Source of the DNA: Akanthomyces muscarius
Taxonomy: Eukaryota; Ascomycota; Sordariomycetes; Hypocreales; Cordycipitaceae
Assembly (NCBI RefSeq): GCF_028009165.1
Contig: NC_079246.1
Span: 2,108,001-2,172,000, forward strand
Direction: 5' to 3'
DNA length: 64,000 nucleotides
Shown: one piece after another, positions 33,407 to 46,608 of the stretch
Position numbering within the stretch: position 1 is the first letter of the stretch
Layout: every line of letters starts with the position of its first letter
Translations under genes and position numbers: made by a program
The notes under the pieces: model-generated
What the model was told of the DNA's origin: nothing
The model's input: the letters and a program-made list of their open reading frames with translations, nothing else
The model's database searches: none

Positions 33407-35113
33407 CTATCGCTGTTCAGTTTTGTAGGACGACTTTTTGTAGAACCGCCACTGGGGCTTATAGTCGGGCGACAAGGGCTGGTCGAGGAGAAGGGCGCGG
33501 ATCATTTCGACCGGCATGATGCCTCCGCGCATGATGCTGTCGTGGAACCTCTTCTCCGAGACCCGGCCCTCTCTCAGCACCTCGTTGCGCAGCGTATCAA
33601 ACTGCAGCGCGCCGAGCAGGTAGCCCGCCTGGTACAGCGGCGCCCAGTCGCCGTTGAACGACCGTCGGACCTCGCCCTCGGCCGTGGAGCGCTCGTGGCC
33701 CACGCCGTCGACGAGCAGGTCGACGCACTGCTGCGGCGTCCACTCGCCGAGGTGGAACCTGAGCGAGAAGATGATGCGCGCGCAGCGGTGCATGCGCCAG
33801 AACATGGTGCCGACGCGGTCCTCGGGCGAGACGAAGAAGTCGCCGCGGTCCCAGAGCACCAGCTCCCAGTACAGCGCCCAGCCCTCCATCCAGAAGGGCG
33901 TCGAGAAGAGGTTGCGGTGGCTGTTGCGGCGGCTCGTGTAGTGGTGCTGCAGGCGGTGGCCCGGCACCAGCTCGTGGAAGACGGTGGCGCGCGAAAAGTG
34001 CCGGTTGTTGCCGCGCAGCACCATGGCCTTGAGGTCGTGCGGCATGTCGGCGAGCGGGTACGCGATGAGGATCTCGGGCCCGCCGAGGAAAAAGGGCGCG
34101 ACCTTTTGCATCGCGGCGCTCATCATGTTGGCGCGGTACGTCTCGTCGGCGATGCGCGGCACCGTCACGAGGTCGTGCTTCTTGACGTACGCGGCGCCCT
34201 CGAGCGCGAGCGACTTGGCGAGCGCGGGCTGCTCGCCGGGGGGCACAGACTGCGTCTTGACGTAGTCGAGCGCCCGCTTCCAGTCGTCGCCGAAGCCGAG
34301 CTCGTTAGAGGCATCCCTCATCTGCGCCTCGCACCACCGGAAGACGTCGTGGGCGAGATCGAGCAGCTCCTCGGGGCTGTACGCAATCATCTCGGCTTCG
34401 AGCTCGACGAGAAGGGCCTCTCGGCCGATGGGCTGGCCGATGATTTCGTCTTGGCCATTGGGTCCGATGCCGACGAGGTGGCGCTCAACGGCAGCCTTGT
34501 GCGCTTGCAGTGCGTTGACGGCCTCCTTTAGCGGCGTCGCAACCCACCAGTCAAAGGCTGGATCATAGGAGCCGTAGAAGCTTCCCAGCTCTTCGAGGTG
34601 TCCTCGAAGTTCGGCAGTTATCTTGGAGGCTTTGAATGCGCCCGTCTTTGTGGCATGAATCTTGCCAGCGACGATGTCGGCCTGTGCCTGTTTTGCCAAT
34701 TTTGTGACATCATCAACCTGGGTCGCAAGGCAAGAGCTCGGAACTGGCTTGACGGCTTCGCGCGCCTCTGATAGCGCGATGACAATGTCAGAAAACGGGA
34801 AGATGTGCTCAATCTGTGAGTTGAGCTCCCGCTCAGCCTGGAGCTGCTGCGTGGTTCGCTGGAGGTAGTTGCGGAGCTGCAAAAAGTCTACCTGGTCTTG
34901 CTTGGAGAGGCTAGGGAAATCGAGGCGGAAAAGCGAGTCGAGCTCGTCGCTGAGGAATTGGCGCAGTCTGTGATGCCTCTGCGGCGAAACGGAGACGCGG
35001 TAATAGTTTTTGATTTCGTCCATGTCCAGACCGACACGCCTGACGCGGTCGGCCATGGACTCTTGGATGTCATCGCATTCACTCTCGGGACGGGCCACCC
35101 AAACTGCATCCAT
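33407..35113 (-). CDS. DUF885 family putative metallohydrolase
   Basis: Single exon of 568 residues covering the complete DUF885 domain. The zinc-binding-like motif FHELVPGHRLQHHY has H380 and H386 in an HExxxGH arrangement, followed about 25 residues later by FWMEGWALYWE, whose Glu is the probable third ligand. Family members are related to M32-like and gluzincin peptidases, and some bacterial relatives hydrolyse peptides; fungal members are often mislabelled as X-Pro dipeptidyl-peptidases. No signal peptide is present, so it is probably cytosolic. It is convergent with the coiled-coil gene (192 nt apart). The substrate is unknown. Confidence 0.92.
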   Translation of the reverse strand: MDAVWVARPESECDDIQESMADRVRRVGLDMDEIKNYYRVSVSPQRHHRLRQFLSDELDSLFRLDFPSLSKQDQVDFLQLRNYLQRTTQQLQAERELNSQIEHIFPFSDIVIALSEAREAVKPVPSSCLATQVDDVTKLAKQAQADIVAGKIHATKTGAFKASKITAELRGHLEELGSFYGSYDPAFDWWVATPLKEAVNALQAHKAAVERHLVGIGPNGQDEIIGQPIGREALLVELEAEMIAYSPEELLDLAHDVFRWCEAQMRDASNELGFGDDWKRALDYVKTQSVPPGEQPALAKSLALEGAAYVKKHDLVTVPRIADETYRANMMSAAMQKVAPFFLGGPEILIAYPLADMPHDLKAMVLRGNNRHFSRATVFHELVPGHRLQHHYTSRRNSHRNLFSTPFWMEGWALYWELVLWDRGDFFVSPEDRVGTMFWRMHRCARIIFSLRFHLGEWTPQQCVDLLVDGVGHERSTAEGEVRRSFNGDWAPLYQAGYLLGALQFDTLRNEVLREGRVSEKRFHDSIMRGGIMPVEMIRALLLDQPLSPDYKPQWRFYKKSSYKTEQR

Positions 35114-35972
35114 CGTAGCGTTTAGTTTTATATGTAATTTCGAGGCGTTTTGGCAGACTTGTTTACCGAGATCTCAAAAGATGTACCATGATGGTCAAGT
35201 TGACGTTGGAACCGAGGGGGTTAGTTTGCCGTCGGGTGCAGAACCCGCTCTCGCTCGACTGTGAATACGATCCTTTGGAGTGATGTACAGAACCATTTTA
35301 GCGCCTTCTACGGTACTTGGGCAAGTCGGGGTACAATTTCTTGCGATAGTGCGCGTTGCCTTGGCCATTTCAAGAAGTACTGCTTTCGCCTAAAGACGCC
35401 ACTGAGTTCTACTCCTTTATAACAAAACGCCGTCGCTAGGCACAAGCAAAATTACCAAGTCTATTTATAATGTTTCGAGCCCCGAGGTACGAGGTTCTCA
35501 GCAACATAATCACCAAAAGTACAATCATACGTCAGGTATAGGCAGATGGTCCCTATCATATCTTTTTATTTTCATTTCTTGAGAATGTCTCCTATAAAAC
35601 CTGCAGAATACACGTCAATACGCATCAATACACCAAGAGCTTCGATCCTCCAACTTACCTAGTGAAACCTGGCCCGATCCGATTAAAGCCGACTGGCTGG
35701 CGCTCATCTCACGGCAAGTAAAAGGGCGCGCAACCAGGTACAAAATATGGGTCACGCCTTTTCTGCGGCCAGCCTGTGACTGGTCGCTCGGATATCCGAG
35801 GGCGCAACAACGAAATCTTAATCATACGGATTGCGAAAGCGTCTTGCCGTCTATCCGGTGCTCAGCGCCGATAGCGAAACACCTCGAGACGGCTGCGCAC
35901 AGGGGCAGCGGCCAAATCTCATCCCAAACATCACCCGGACCGTTCTGGAAGCCGTGTTTCGCAAACGCCGCG
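35114..35972. other. divergent spacer upstream of DUF885 and Mpv17-like genes
   Basis: No independent gene recognised. The frame of the Mpv17-like gene remains open back to an ATG at 35844, so part of the right end may be coding. Confidence 0.55.
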
Positions 35973-36867
35973 ATGCGCTCCCATCTGATGAAGGCGCCAC
36001 TACGGCAGCGCCTGGCGCCGCCGCGACGCAACGTACAGCACCAGTTGAGGGCATACTCGTCAACTCCGCCCAAGCCCCCCGTCAAGGCGCCGCAATCGAG
36101 CACGAGCACAGCAGCCGCAAGCGCGGGCGCCGACGCAGCAGCCAAGGGCGCCGCGCCGACCTCGATATGGATGCGTATGGGACCTCTGACCCAGGTCGCT
36201 TCCGCCTTTGGGCGCGCTCAGAAGAAGCGGCCATACGTTGTGCAGACCGTGAGCGCAATGGTCATTTTCATAGCCGCCGACGTCAGTGCTCAAAATATCA
36301 GCGGCTCTGAATACGACCCTGTCCGCACCACGCGGACTACATTCATCGGTGCTCTTTTTGCCATTCCGCAATATCGCTGGTAAGCACCAAGATTCCTCCT
36401 GCTTTGACGGAAAATTCCAAAAGAAAAAAAAATGGATGCTAACATCCGTCTCTACTAGGTTCTTTGTGCTGGCTCGCTACTTCAACTACAAGTCCAAGGC
36501 GCTGTCCATTGCCGCCAAGGTCGTCTTCAACCAGCTCACCTTTGCCGTCGCGTTCCCAACGTACTTTTTCGGCATGCAGGCCCTGCTGTCCGGCGAGAGC
36601 CTCGCGGGCACCATCCAGCGCCTGCAGGACACCGTTCCGCGCAGCTGGCAAAACTCGTGGAAGGTCTGGCCCGCCGCCATGACGTTCAACCTCGCGCTCG
36701 TTCCGCTCGAGTACCGCGCGCTGTTCAGCGGCATCATCGCCATTGGCTGGCAGACCTACCTGAGCTGGATGAACCGCCAGGCCGAGCTCAAAGAGGCAGC
36801 AGAATACGAGAACGTTCAAGAAAAGGAGATTCAAGTGGCACCGGTTGCAGCTGCCATGACAGCCTAG
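35973..36867 (+). CDS. Mpv17/PMP22 family membrane protein
   Basis: Two exons, 35973-36379 and 36459-36867, give 271 residues; the splice restores IPQYRW|FFVLARYF. The N-terminus MKAPLRQRLAPPRRNV...RAYSS is Arg-rich, lacks acidic residues and fits a mitochondrial targeting sequence; the exact start (35844, 35973 or 35988) is uncertain. The core has the family pattern: a first helix with ADVSAQNISG, RTTFIGALFAIPQYRWFF, and the C-terminal WPAAMTFNLALVPLEYRALFSGIIAIGWQTYLSWMNRQ (signature W-P, P-x-x-R, W-x-x-Y-L-S). Members form inner mitochondrial or peroxisomal channels, such as yeast Sym1. Given the presequence, the mitochondrial inner membrane is likely. Confidence 0.92.
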
Positions 36868-37630
36868 CAAACCCGCTGACATATTCTGCATTGGACTTTT
36901 GCTTGTAATATTTGAGATGCCCTTTTGGCGTTCTTTTGGCGTTTGGGTTGAACTGGGAGTATAGACGATATGAGCTAAAAGAACAAGTAGAGCCCTTATA
37001 GAAATAGAAAATATAGAACAACATTTCAATCTCTACATTCTCTACATTCTCTTTATACTCAATTGTAATAATGCGAGCTTGGGCTCGAATGCTGGCCTGG
37101 TCCAAGAACGGCACGAGGCCGGTTCGTACGCCCACTGTCAAAACGGCGGTGCGTTTTACGCGCACATTTTACCAATATCGCGCATCATGAAAAAGAAAAA
37201 AGATGAAAAAAGGAACGCATCTTTGAGCCTATCATGTTTAGATGATACTAATTGTTATAGTATTGCTCTCTAGTTGCGGCGTGGCTAGGCTGCCAGACGC
37301 TACATTCGTTTGTACTTGGCAGGTCAACACTGTTTCATCGTATTAATGGACCAACAATACACAATACTCTCAGCAAAAAAGAAAGAAAATTCGTCTGCAG
37401 TCAAATTTCAGTGATTTACGATATTCGGATTTTGAACTAGGGTCATACATACGACGGTTGTCAAGGCGCCGTAACACACGCACGGTACACTAGTTAACGT
37501 TAGCTGCGTGATCGGCCAGCGACCATCAGCCACCGCCTCCAGTACGTCATTTCCTGCCACTTAGCATCCTCCGCCAACCTCTACTAAACTCAATTTTCCA
37601 TCTGATGAGGTCAATGGACTAATCGGAGAT
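36868..37630. other. gene-free spacer before second MFS transporter
   Basis: A and T rich region with no coding potential recognised; contains the 3' end of the Mpv17-like gene and the promoter of the MFS transporter gene. Confidence 0.6.
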
Positions 37631-39452
37631 ATGAAGCTTTGGTACACAGTTCATTCTTTGTTTTTGAACGGCCTATATCCCCGAGCGCCATACAGCGAGC
37701 AGCCGCTACTACGCAATGGCGTGCCCACGCCCGAGGCAGGCACGTCAGCAGAGGACGGATCTGCCCCCGAAGGTCATCGCGATGCTGCTGCCATGCTGCT
37801 CATAAGGCTTGGCCGCTCGCCCAATGAGAGAATCCACGTCTCCCCCAAGGACGACTCCAGGGTCCTCCGACGCATCGACTTGGCCCTGCTCCCGCTCATG
37901 CTCTCTGTTTACTTTCTCCAAGCTCTCGACAAGGCGACGCTCTCGTACGCGTCTATATTCGGCCTCATTGAAGACATAAAATTGGTTGGCAATCAGTTTT
38001 CATGGCTGGGGAGTATTGTCTTTCTAGCCCAGCTCGTCATGCAGCTTCCTTTAGCCCTCGCTCTAGTAAAGCTGCCCATTGGCAAGTTCACCGGCGCCAT
38101 GGTCCTCGGCTGGGGACTCACCTTGACCGCCATGACGTGGGCGAGCACCTTTTCACAGCTCATGGCCGCAAGATTCTTCCTGGGCGCTTTTGAGGCCTCC
38201 GTCGGCCCCAGCTTTGTAGCCATCACTCAGATGTGGTGGCGAAGAAGGGAGCAGACAATGCGAATCGGATCGTGGTACTGCATGAATGGTCTGACGTGGG
38301 TATTCGGCAGTCTGGCCACCTACGGGCTCGCCAGCATCACCTCCAGCCTGCGACCCTATCAGATCATTTTTCTCACCTTTGGAATCGTCACTGTCGTCGT
38401 GGCCGGCGCCATGTTCATTTGGATGCCCGATTCACCCACCGAGGCCAAGTTCTTGACCGATGACGATAAGCTAATCGCAATCGAAAGATTGAGAGGCAAC
38501 CAAATGGGCGTCATGTCTCGAGAATGGCGGCAGGCGCATTTTTACGAAGCGCTGCAAGATGTAAAGACGTGGCTCTGGGTGGCCATGATCTTGTGCATCT
38601 CGGTGCCCTCAAACGGCATCTCAACCTTTGGTCCCCTCATCATCCATTCATTTGTTTCTGACCCTTTCGACACCATTCTCTTCAACGTGCCGGTTGGCAT
38701 CTCGCACGTCATAGCTGTTTCTGTCAGTGCATATGTGTCAATGAAGTGGAAGGTCAAAGGTCTCGTCATCATTTTGCTATGCATTCCGCCCATTATCGGC
38801 TTCAGCATTCTACTGAGCTTCCCGCACGACGATGCTCATCGCGCCATCTTGCTTGCTGGCTACTTTTGCCTTTCCACCTTTACTGGTATTAGTATGTTGT
38901 CCCTATTTTATTTTGATTTTTTTTGGTGTATCCTCTTCCCCTTGCTAACAAGACTCAGCGCCGTTGGTTTATTCGTGGTCTGCGCAAAATACCGCGGGAG
39001 ACACAAAGCGAAAGTCGACTTCTGCGCTGGTATTCATCGGGTCTTCTGCAGGCAACATTATTGGCCCGCTACTGTTTACACCAGACGAGGCGCCATCGTA
39101 CAGTCGAGGTCTGAAGACGAACATTGCTCTCTTCAGCGCAGTTATTTTGCTCGCTCTGCTTACTTCGGCCCATTTAAAGTGGTTGAACAGGAAACATGCG
39201 GAACGCCGTGTTGCCTTGGGTAAGAAGGCAGTCGTCTTTGATTCCAGTCTCGAGACGGCCCGTGAGGTCGACCGCATGGGTACGATACAGGGGGATTGGG
39301 AGAGGGATACACGCCTGCACAATGGCGAGCTCGGCTCCAGTCTAGATCACCCGGAAGGACAGAATTCTGACTACGAAGAGGAAAGCCCAAACAGTAACGC
39401 TTTTGCAGACCTTACTGATTTGGAGAACGAAGACTTCATCTTTGTATTCTAA
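37631..39452 (+). CDS. MFS transporter, Dal5-like anion:cation symporter
   Basis: Two exons, 37631-38891 and 38959-39452, give 584 residues; splicing GTATGT...CAG restores FTGI|TPLVYSWSAQNTAGDTKRKST, a hallmark of the family. About 12 helices are seen, with FLQALDKATLSYASIFGL in helix 1 and RFFLGAFEASVGPSFVAITQMWW around helices 4-5. The N-terminus is about 80 residues long and carries no obvious signal, so a later start at MLLIRLGRSPNER is possible. The C-terminal tail is acidic and polar. Fungal relatives carry allantoate, ureidosuccinate, dipeptides or other carboxylates. It is not a close copy of the transporter at 7269-8958: they differ in exon structure and in motifs. Confidence 0.93.
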
Positions 39453-39776
39453 GCATTTTGGTTTGCTTATTCAGCCAGTATTGTAGCATCATTGGCAAGC
39501 CTGTAGAGGTTAGATAATTAATAATATCCTTGCGCTCAGTTCTGGAGCTTGTGTGGCTGTGATTTGCATCAACTGTCGTGGCTGTCCATGTGTGGTCCCT
39601 TGGCCTTCTCAGTTGCTCACACCGCATGCAAGGACCCCGCCGGGAATGCTGCATCTGCAAGCACTGCCTCGTTCCACCTGCCCATAGCCTGTGTGCATTT
39701 TATTTCCGTCACTGTCGTCATCGTCTCCCTTTTCTTTTCTTTCTACTCATCATCTTTCTTCAATACACCTTCAAGC
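39453..39776. other. short intergenic region before chitinase gene
   Basis: Holds the 3' end of the transporter gene and a pyrimidine-rich leader directly before the chitinase start. Nothing else recognised. Confidence 0.6.
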
Positions 39777-41086
39777 ATGAGTTATCGATCCGTAGCCTAC
39801 TACGTCAACTGGTATTGTCATTACGAGCCCAAGCTAGGCTCTAGCGCAGTGCATCTGATGCTAACCACCTAATGCTTCAGGGCCATCTATGCGCGCAAGC
39901 ATCGGCCACAAGACCTCCCAGTCGAGAAACTGACCCACGTGTTGTATTCATTTGCGAATGTTCGCCCGGAAAATGGCGAAGTGTACGTCTCCTGATCGAA
40001 ACTGCGCAGCCCCGCTTACTGACATTTCGTATCGACAGCTTCATGACCGACGGCTGGGCGGATACCGATATCCATTGGGAAGGGGATTCCTGGAATGATT
40101 CTGGTACCAATGTCTACGGCTGCCTCAAGCAGCTCAACATCCTCAAGAAACACAACCGCAACTTCAAGGTTTTGCTCTCCATTGGTGGTTGGACATACAG
40201 CTCCAACTTCCCCGCTCCCGCTAGCACAGCAGAGGGCAGGCATACATTCGCCAAATCCTGTGTCGAGCTTGTCAAGAACCTTGGTTTTGATGGTATTGAT
40301 ATCGATTGGGAGTATCCCAAGACTGCCGAAGAAGCTGGCCACTTTGTTGAGCTCCTCGCCGAGGTCCGCAAGCAGCTCGATGAATACTCCGCAAGAGCTG
40401 CCGACAATTACCACTTTGAGCTCTCGGTAGCTTGCCCAGCGGGGCCCGACAACTTCCAGAAGCTCGATATCGCGGGCATGGACGCATACTTGGACTTTTG
40501 GAACCTGATGGCGTATGATTACGCCGGTTCTTGGGACAAGATCAGCGGTCACCAGGCAAACCTCTACCCTTGCAAAGACGCCCCCGCTTGCACGCCATTC
40601 TCTACAGTGGCAGCCGTCGATTACTATACTGCAAACGGCGTTTCGCCTGACAAGCTGGTACTTGGCATGCCGTTGTATGGCCGCGCATTCGAAAACTGCG
40701 ATGGCATTGGCCAGCCTTACCAAGGTGTAGGACAGGGCACTTGGGAGCAAGGCGTGTACGACTACAAGAAGCTCCCTTTGGAGGGTGCAGAGGAGCACAA
40801 GGATGACGCGTCATGCGCCACTTACTGTTTCAATTCTGAGTCGCGTACAGTCGTCACATACGACACTCCGGAGCTCGCAAAGACCAAAGCCCAGTTCATC
40901 AAAGAGCGTGGACTAGGTGGTGGTATGTGGTGGGAAAGCAGTGCCGACAAGGATGGTGACGAGTCGCTCATTCAGGTTGTTGTTGGTGAGCTTGGAGGTC
41001 CAGAAGCACTCAAGCAGCAGGAAAATTGCATAAGCTACCCTGAGACCAAGTATGATAACTTGAGGGATGGTTTGCCCGACAACTGA
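39777..41086 (+). CDS. GH18 chitinase without signal peptide
   Basis: Three exons, 39777-39811, 39881-39982 and 40039-41086, give 394 residues. The first exon encodes only [11 protein letters not shown](W), so the protein begins directly with strand 1 of the TIM barrel and has no signal peptide. Conserved features: [13 protein letters not shown] (residues 91-103), catalytic [11 protein letters not shown] with proton donor E137, [10 protein letters not shown] and the insertion domain of subgroup A chitinases, GMPLYGRAF, and [18 protein letters not shown]. All catalytic aspartates are present, so it should be active. Signal-less subgroup A chitinases are known in filamentous fungi and may act in cell-wall turnover after lysis or unconventional export. 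No chitin-binding module is present. Confidence 0.95.
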
Positions 41087-41651
41087 CGATATACCGGAAC
41101 GGCTCCAACGTGAAGAAGTTTGGAACAGAGCAAATTTACGGCGTATCATAGTGATGGGACGGCCATCATTGCGGCCCAAAGCACAGCAATGCATTAGTAC
41201 TTGATTGCGTATTCGATCTTCATCTTTTATTCATGCTTCGCTGGCGGCTTAAGCTATGGCGCAGATGAATGGAGCTATGAAGCCGGCCCAGGTTGTGTGT
41301 GTCAATAACCACAACAAGCACTTTCCTTCCCATTATTGAAAAGCGGGAAATTGAAAATGAATTTCTAGAAGACAGCAAATAGAAGTATATTTTACCGACC
41401 GTTTAAAACCTAAATTGAACCTGTTGGCGAAGGCTCGCACTGCACCACACGATACAATCGGCTATCTCCACGTGATGCCACTCCACTTTCTCCCCTCGAC
41501 CACACGCCATTGGTCTAGGCTTGAGCTCCAGAAATTTTCCTCTGAAGAAAAAGTGCAAAAAAATCGTCCAGCGAATTTCCGACTACACCAAAACTACAGT
41601 CAGGACGCCTGTTATTCGACCCAATTGCGGCGCAACCAGGGACGAATCAAG
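41087..41651. other. intergenic region upstream of Nop56
   Basis: No gene recognised. A GAAATTTTC palindrome at 41530-41538 resembles the ribosome-biogenesis promoter element (RRPE), which suits a Nop56 promoter, but the match is short. Confidence 0.45.
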
Positions 41652-43312
41652 ATGTCGCACATCGATTACGCTTTATACGAGTCCCCGGTGGGCTATGCCC
41701 TCTTCCAGGTGGTGCATCAATCGGATGCCGTGGGTTTGAAGTTGAAGGAAACCCAGGCCGCCGTCAATGATTTGTCCAAGTTTGGCAAGATGGTCAAATT
41801 GGTCAACTTCAGCCCTTTCCGGTAATGCAACTCACACGCGGGCTCCCAGTCGCGCTGTCTTGGCCGCATGAGCAACTTCACTAACAGATTTCTTCTCGCA
41901 GTGGCCATGTCGAAGCTCTCGAGAACATCAACCTTGTTTCCGAGGGTATCTGCTCCGAGTACCTCAAGTCCGTCCTTGAGCTCAACCTTCCCAAGAGCGG
42001 CAAGAAGAGCAAGGTCACCCTCGGTGTTTCTGAGAAGAACCTGGCTGGTGCCATCAAGGGCGACTTCCCTGGTCTCGAGTGTGAGACCGCCGACACCTCT
42101 GAGGTTGTCTCCGACGTTATTCGCGGCATCCGCCTGCACGCCGACAAGCTCCTGAGCGACCTCAAGACTGGCGATATCGAGAAGGCCGGTCTCGGTATGG
42201 GTCACGCCTACTCTCGCGCCAAGGTCAAGTTCAGCGTCACCAAGAACGACAACCACATTATCCAGGCCAGCGCCACCCTCGACTTCCAGGACAAGGGCGT
42301 CAACCAGTTCTTCATGCGTGTCCGTGAATGGTACGGCTGGCACTTCCCCGAGCTGGTCAAGATTGTCTCTGACAACTTGACCTATGCCAAGCTCGTCCTC
42401 GCCATTGGCGACAAGAAGACCCTGACCGACGACAAGCGCGACGACCTTGCGCAATACCTTGAGGAAGATGGTGAGAAAGCCCAGGCCATCATTGACGCCG
42501 CCAAGGTCTCCATGGGCTTCGACATTCTCCCCGCCGATATGGACATCATCCACCAGCTCGCTTCTGCCGTTGTTAAGCAGGCCAACAACCGCAAGACCAC
42601 TGGTGGCTACCTCGAGAGCAAGATGAACCAGGTCGCTCCTAACCTGCAGGCCCTCATTGGCACTCCTGTTGCTGCCCGCCTCATCTCCCACGCCGGCTCG
42701 CTCACCAACCTGTCCAAGTACCCCGCCTCTACCCTGCAGATTCTCGGCGCCGAGAAGGCCCTCTTCCGCGCCCTCAAGAGCAAGAGCAACACCCCCAAGT
42801 ACGGCCTGATTTACCACAGCAGCTTCATTGGCAAGGCCGGTGTGCGCAACAAGGGTCGCATCTCCAGATACCTTGCCAACAAGTGCAGTATCGCCACCCG
42901 TATCGACAGCTTCACCGAGAACCCCTCAACCCGCTGGGGTGAGGCTCTCCGCCAGCAGGTCGAGGACCGCCTTGAGTTCTACGCTTCGGGCAAACGTCCT
43001 ACCAAGAACGCCGACGTCATGGTAAGCCTTTCTTTTATAACCCTACCCACAAACTACTTTGCTAACGATTTTCCACAGAAATCTGTCATGGACTCCCTCG
43101 GCGACGCCGACGAGGACGAGGAGATGGCTGATGTCGGTGCCACCCCCAAGAAGGAGAAGAAGGACAAGAAGGACAAGAAAGAGAAGAAAGAGAAGAAGGA
43201 AAAGAAGGACAAGAAGCGCAAGCACGATGAGGACGAGGCCGCTCCCAAGGAAGACGGCGAGAAGAAGAAGAAGAAGAAGAAGAGAAAGTCCGAGGCCGCC
43301 GATGACGAGTAA
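41652..43312 (+). CDS. NOP56: Nop56, box C/D snoRNP core protein
   Basis: Three exons, 41652-41821, 41902-43021 and 43079-43312, give 507 residues. The N-terminal NOP5NT domain (MSHIDYALYESPVGYALFQV) is followed by the coiled coil and the Nop domain, with GHAYSRAKVKFSVTKNDNHII, MRVREWYGWHFPEL, RLISHAGSLTNLSKYPASTLQILGAEKALFRALK and KYGLIYHSSFIGKA. The tail is a Lys/Asp/Glu-rich segment usual for eukaryotic Nop56. Nop56 joins Nop58, fibrillarin and Snu13 in the nucleolar particle that guides 2'-O-methylation and pre-rRNA processing. EALENIN and the Lys-rich tail favour Nop56 over Nop58. The second intron is 57 nt, a multiple of three without an in-frame stop. Confidence 0.97.
43145..43290 (+). 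repeat. low-complexity AAG-rich run in Nop56 tail
   Basis: Nearly uninterrupted AAG/GAG/GAC codons encode the Lys/Glu/Asp tail of Nop56. The purine bias is strong on the plus strand. Length changes are likely between strains. Confidence 0.8.
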
Positions 43313-44114
43313 GTCTTGACCTAGAACGGATGGGCATTATCTTTGAGTGTGGATTCACATTCCGCACCGGATGGCGCATGATTGTATATGACGACTGGCA
43401 GAGGAGGCTGGCGTAACGCTGTTACTTTGCACGCGTACGCCCGTTGCAGCTCTCCTTGGTCACTGTCAAAGGATTCGATACGCTTCACTAGATGGCTTGC
43501 TTGCGTTGCTTGGTTGGGAGTTTCTCGGTCTTCTTTTCCCTTGTCGTGTTTTTTTCTTGATCTATGTCGGCATATGGCGTTGAGGGCATGATGGCTTTTT
43601 CTTTTTTGTATCTAGCTGCTACTTTTTTTTTCTCGAAAATTTCTCGTTGCGAGCAATGGACGGACCAACCCCGGTTCGCACCAGGAAGGATAAAGTGTTG
43701 CAATACTATGACTTTGAATAAAATCAACTATTAATCAAAAACATGCACCGGAAACGAGAGGTGATTGCAAACCAACGCGCGCAGATGCGTCACGTCCGTA
43801 ATTGAAGGGCGGTAAGGCGAACGTCGCCCACTGAGTTAAGAAGTGATTTTTGGTGGCAAGGGTCCTCAGGTGCACTAGGCTATCTAACCACGTTTGTCTA
43901 CACGAGACAGCAGTCACACGGTCGAGCAACATATAATGGTATCATAAAGTTTTTTTTTTGGTTTTGGTTCATCTTAAATCAAGCATTTCATTACCCTAAG
44001 CCAGATGCACTATATGCTACATCAACGCCATTTTTTAATCTGGTCGTCCCAAGCGCCGAAAATGTGGTCGCCTCAAAGTCATTCCATAAACATTTCTATG
44101 GGCAAAGGAGTAAT
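43313..44114. other. convergent gene-free region
   Basis: 3'-to-3' spacer between Nop56 (+) and ubiquitin-eS31 (-), A and T rich, with poly-T and poly-A runs; no gene recognised. Confidence 0.6.
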
Positions 44115-45499
<1,385 letters not shown>

Positions 45500-46216
45500 A
45501 TGGTCAAGAAGAGAAAGAATAAGTACGAATTCACCCCGTCCTCATGCTTCCGCGGCGCACGATGACGCTTCGAGCTCTCCCCTCGACAAACTTGCAACTT
45601 GGTGACGAAACACCAAGTAGCTTTTGCCTCCTTATAGCACAGTTCACTAATAGCATTACAGCGGCCGCAACAAGAAGGGCCGCGGCCACGTCAACCCTAT
45701 CCGTTGCAGCAACTGCGCCCGCTGCACCCCCAAGGACAAGGCCATCAAGCGCTTCACCATCCGCAACATGGTCGAGTCTGCTGCTATTCGTATGTCTTTC
45801 CCACGCTTCGCCGCGCCGCATCCTCGCCAATCCGAAGCGACCTGCTAACATGGACACCCAGGTGACATCTCCGATGCCTCGGTCTTTGCCGAGTACACCG
45901 TGCCCAAGATGTACCTTAAGCTGCAGTACTGCGTCTCTTGTGCCATTCACGGCAAGATTGTCCGGTACGTTGTCTTCTCCGGGAGTGTGACAACTGCGCC
46001 AGCCTCACCCAGGCGGCGTATGTGCTTCAGATGAACCTTGGCGCATTTGAAATACGCTCCTCAGAGTATTACCCCCCCACGAGAGAACACTTTATGCTAA
46101 CAGTGATGTCCCGCAGTGTCCGATCCCGCGTCGGCCGCCGCAACCGTGCCCCTCCTCCCCGTGTCCGCTTCAACCGTGACGCCAAGAAGGTCACCCCTCA
46201 GGCCCCCAAGGCGTAA
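45500..46216 (+). CDS. RPS26: small-subunit ribosomal protein eS26
   Basis: Four exons, 45500-45522, 45662-45789, 45862-45964 and 46117-46216, give 117 residues. The first exon is only 23 nt (MVKKRKN), as usual for fungal ribosomal protein genes. Splices restore [24 protein letters not shown] and [14 protein letters not shown]. The zinc-ribbon cysteines are present in [15 protein letters not shown] and [13 protein letters not shown]. eS26 sits near the mRNA exit of the 40S subunit and contacts sequence upstream of the start codon. Length and ends match the family. Confidence 0.97.
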
Positions 46217-46608
46217 GCCAGGGAACTAAATTGACGAAAAAATGAAGCAATTTTTTTGATGTGATCTTTGGCTGGGAAAAAAAGGAGTCTTGGCTGTGTT
46301 TATACGACGTCTGCATATGATACAAGAGTACGATTTAGGTGAACTAGGATTGTGAAGCTTTTAGAATAGTTTTCACGTTCAAAAAATCCAGACCTTTCAG
46401 GCATTGATCACTGATGAGCACAATGGTAAAACCTTTCATCTTTCGTACTAGTGATGTATCTATTCTCTTGTACAATCATCTTTCTCAACATGCGGCGAGA
46501 GACGCCAAGTTCGATAGCAAACAGCAAGCAGCGAAACAAACAGCGCAAAGTATTACACCTCGTTGTGGAACAACCAGCTGAGGCAAATCCCCAGCCTCTT
46601 CGACTTAC
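46217..46608. other. convergent spacer
   Basis: 3'-to-3' region between eS26 (+) and the secreted repeat protein gene (-); A and T rich, nothing else recognised. Confidence 0.6.

Noticed and set aside
33236..34531. 431-codon plus-strand open frame
   Set aside because: Antisense to the DUF885 gene, which has a clear conserved metal-binding motif; the plus-strand product is low-complexity.
37440..37470. Start resembling fungal 5S rRNA (ACATACGAC)
   Set aside because: Only the first nine bases match; no internal control region or 3' half follows.
41717..42817. 366-codon minus-strand open frame
   Set aside because: Antisense shadow of Nop56, caused by strong third-position bias.
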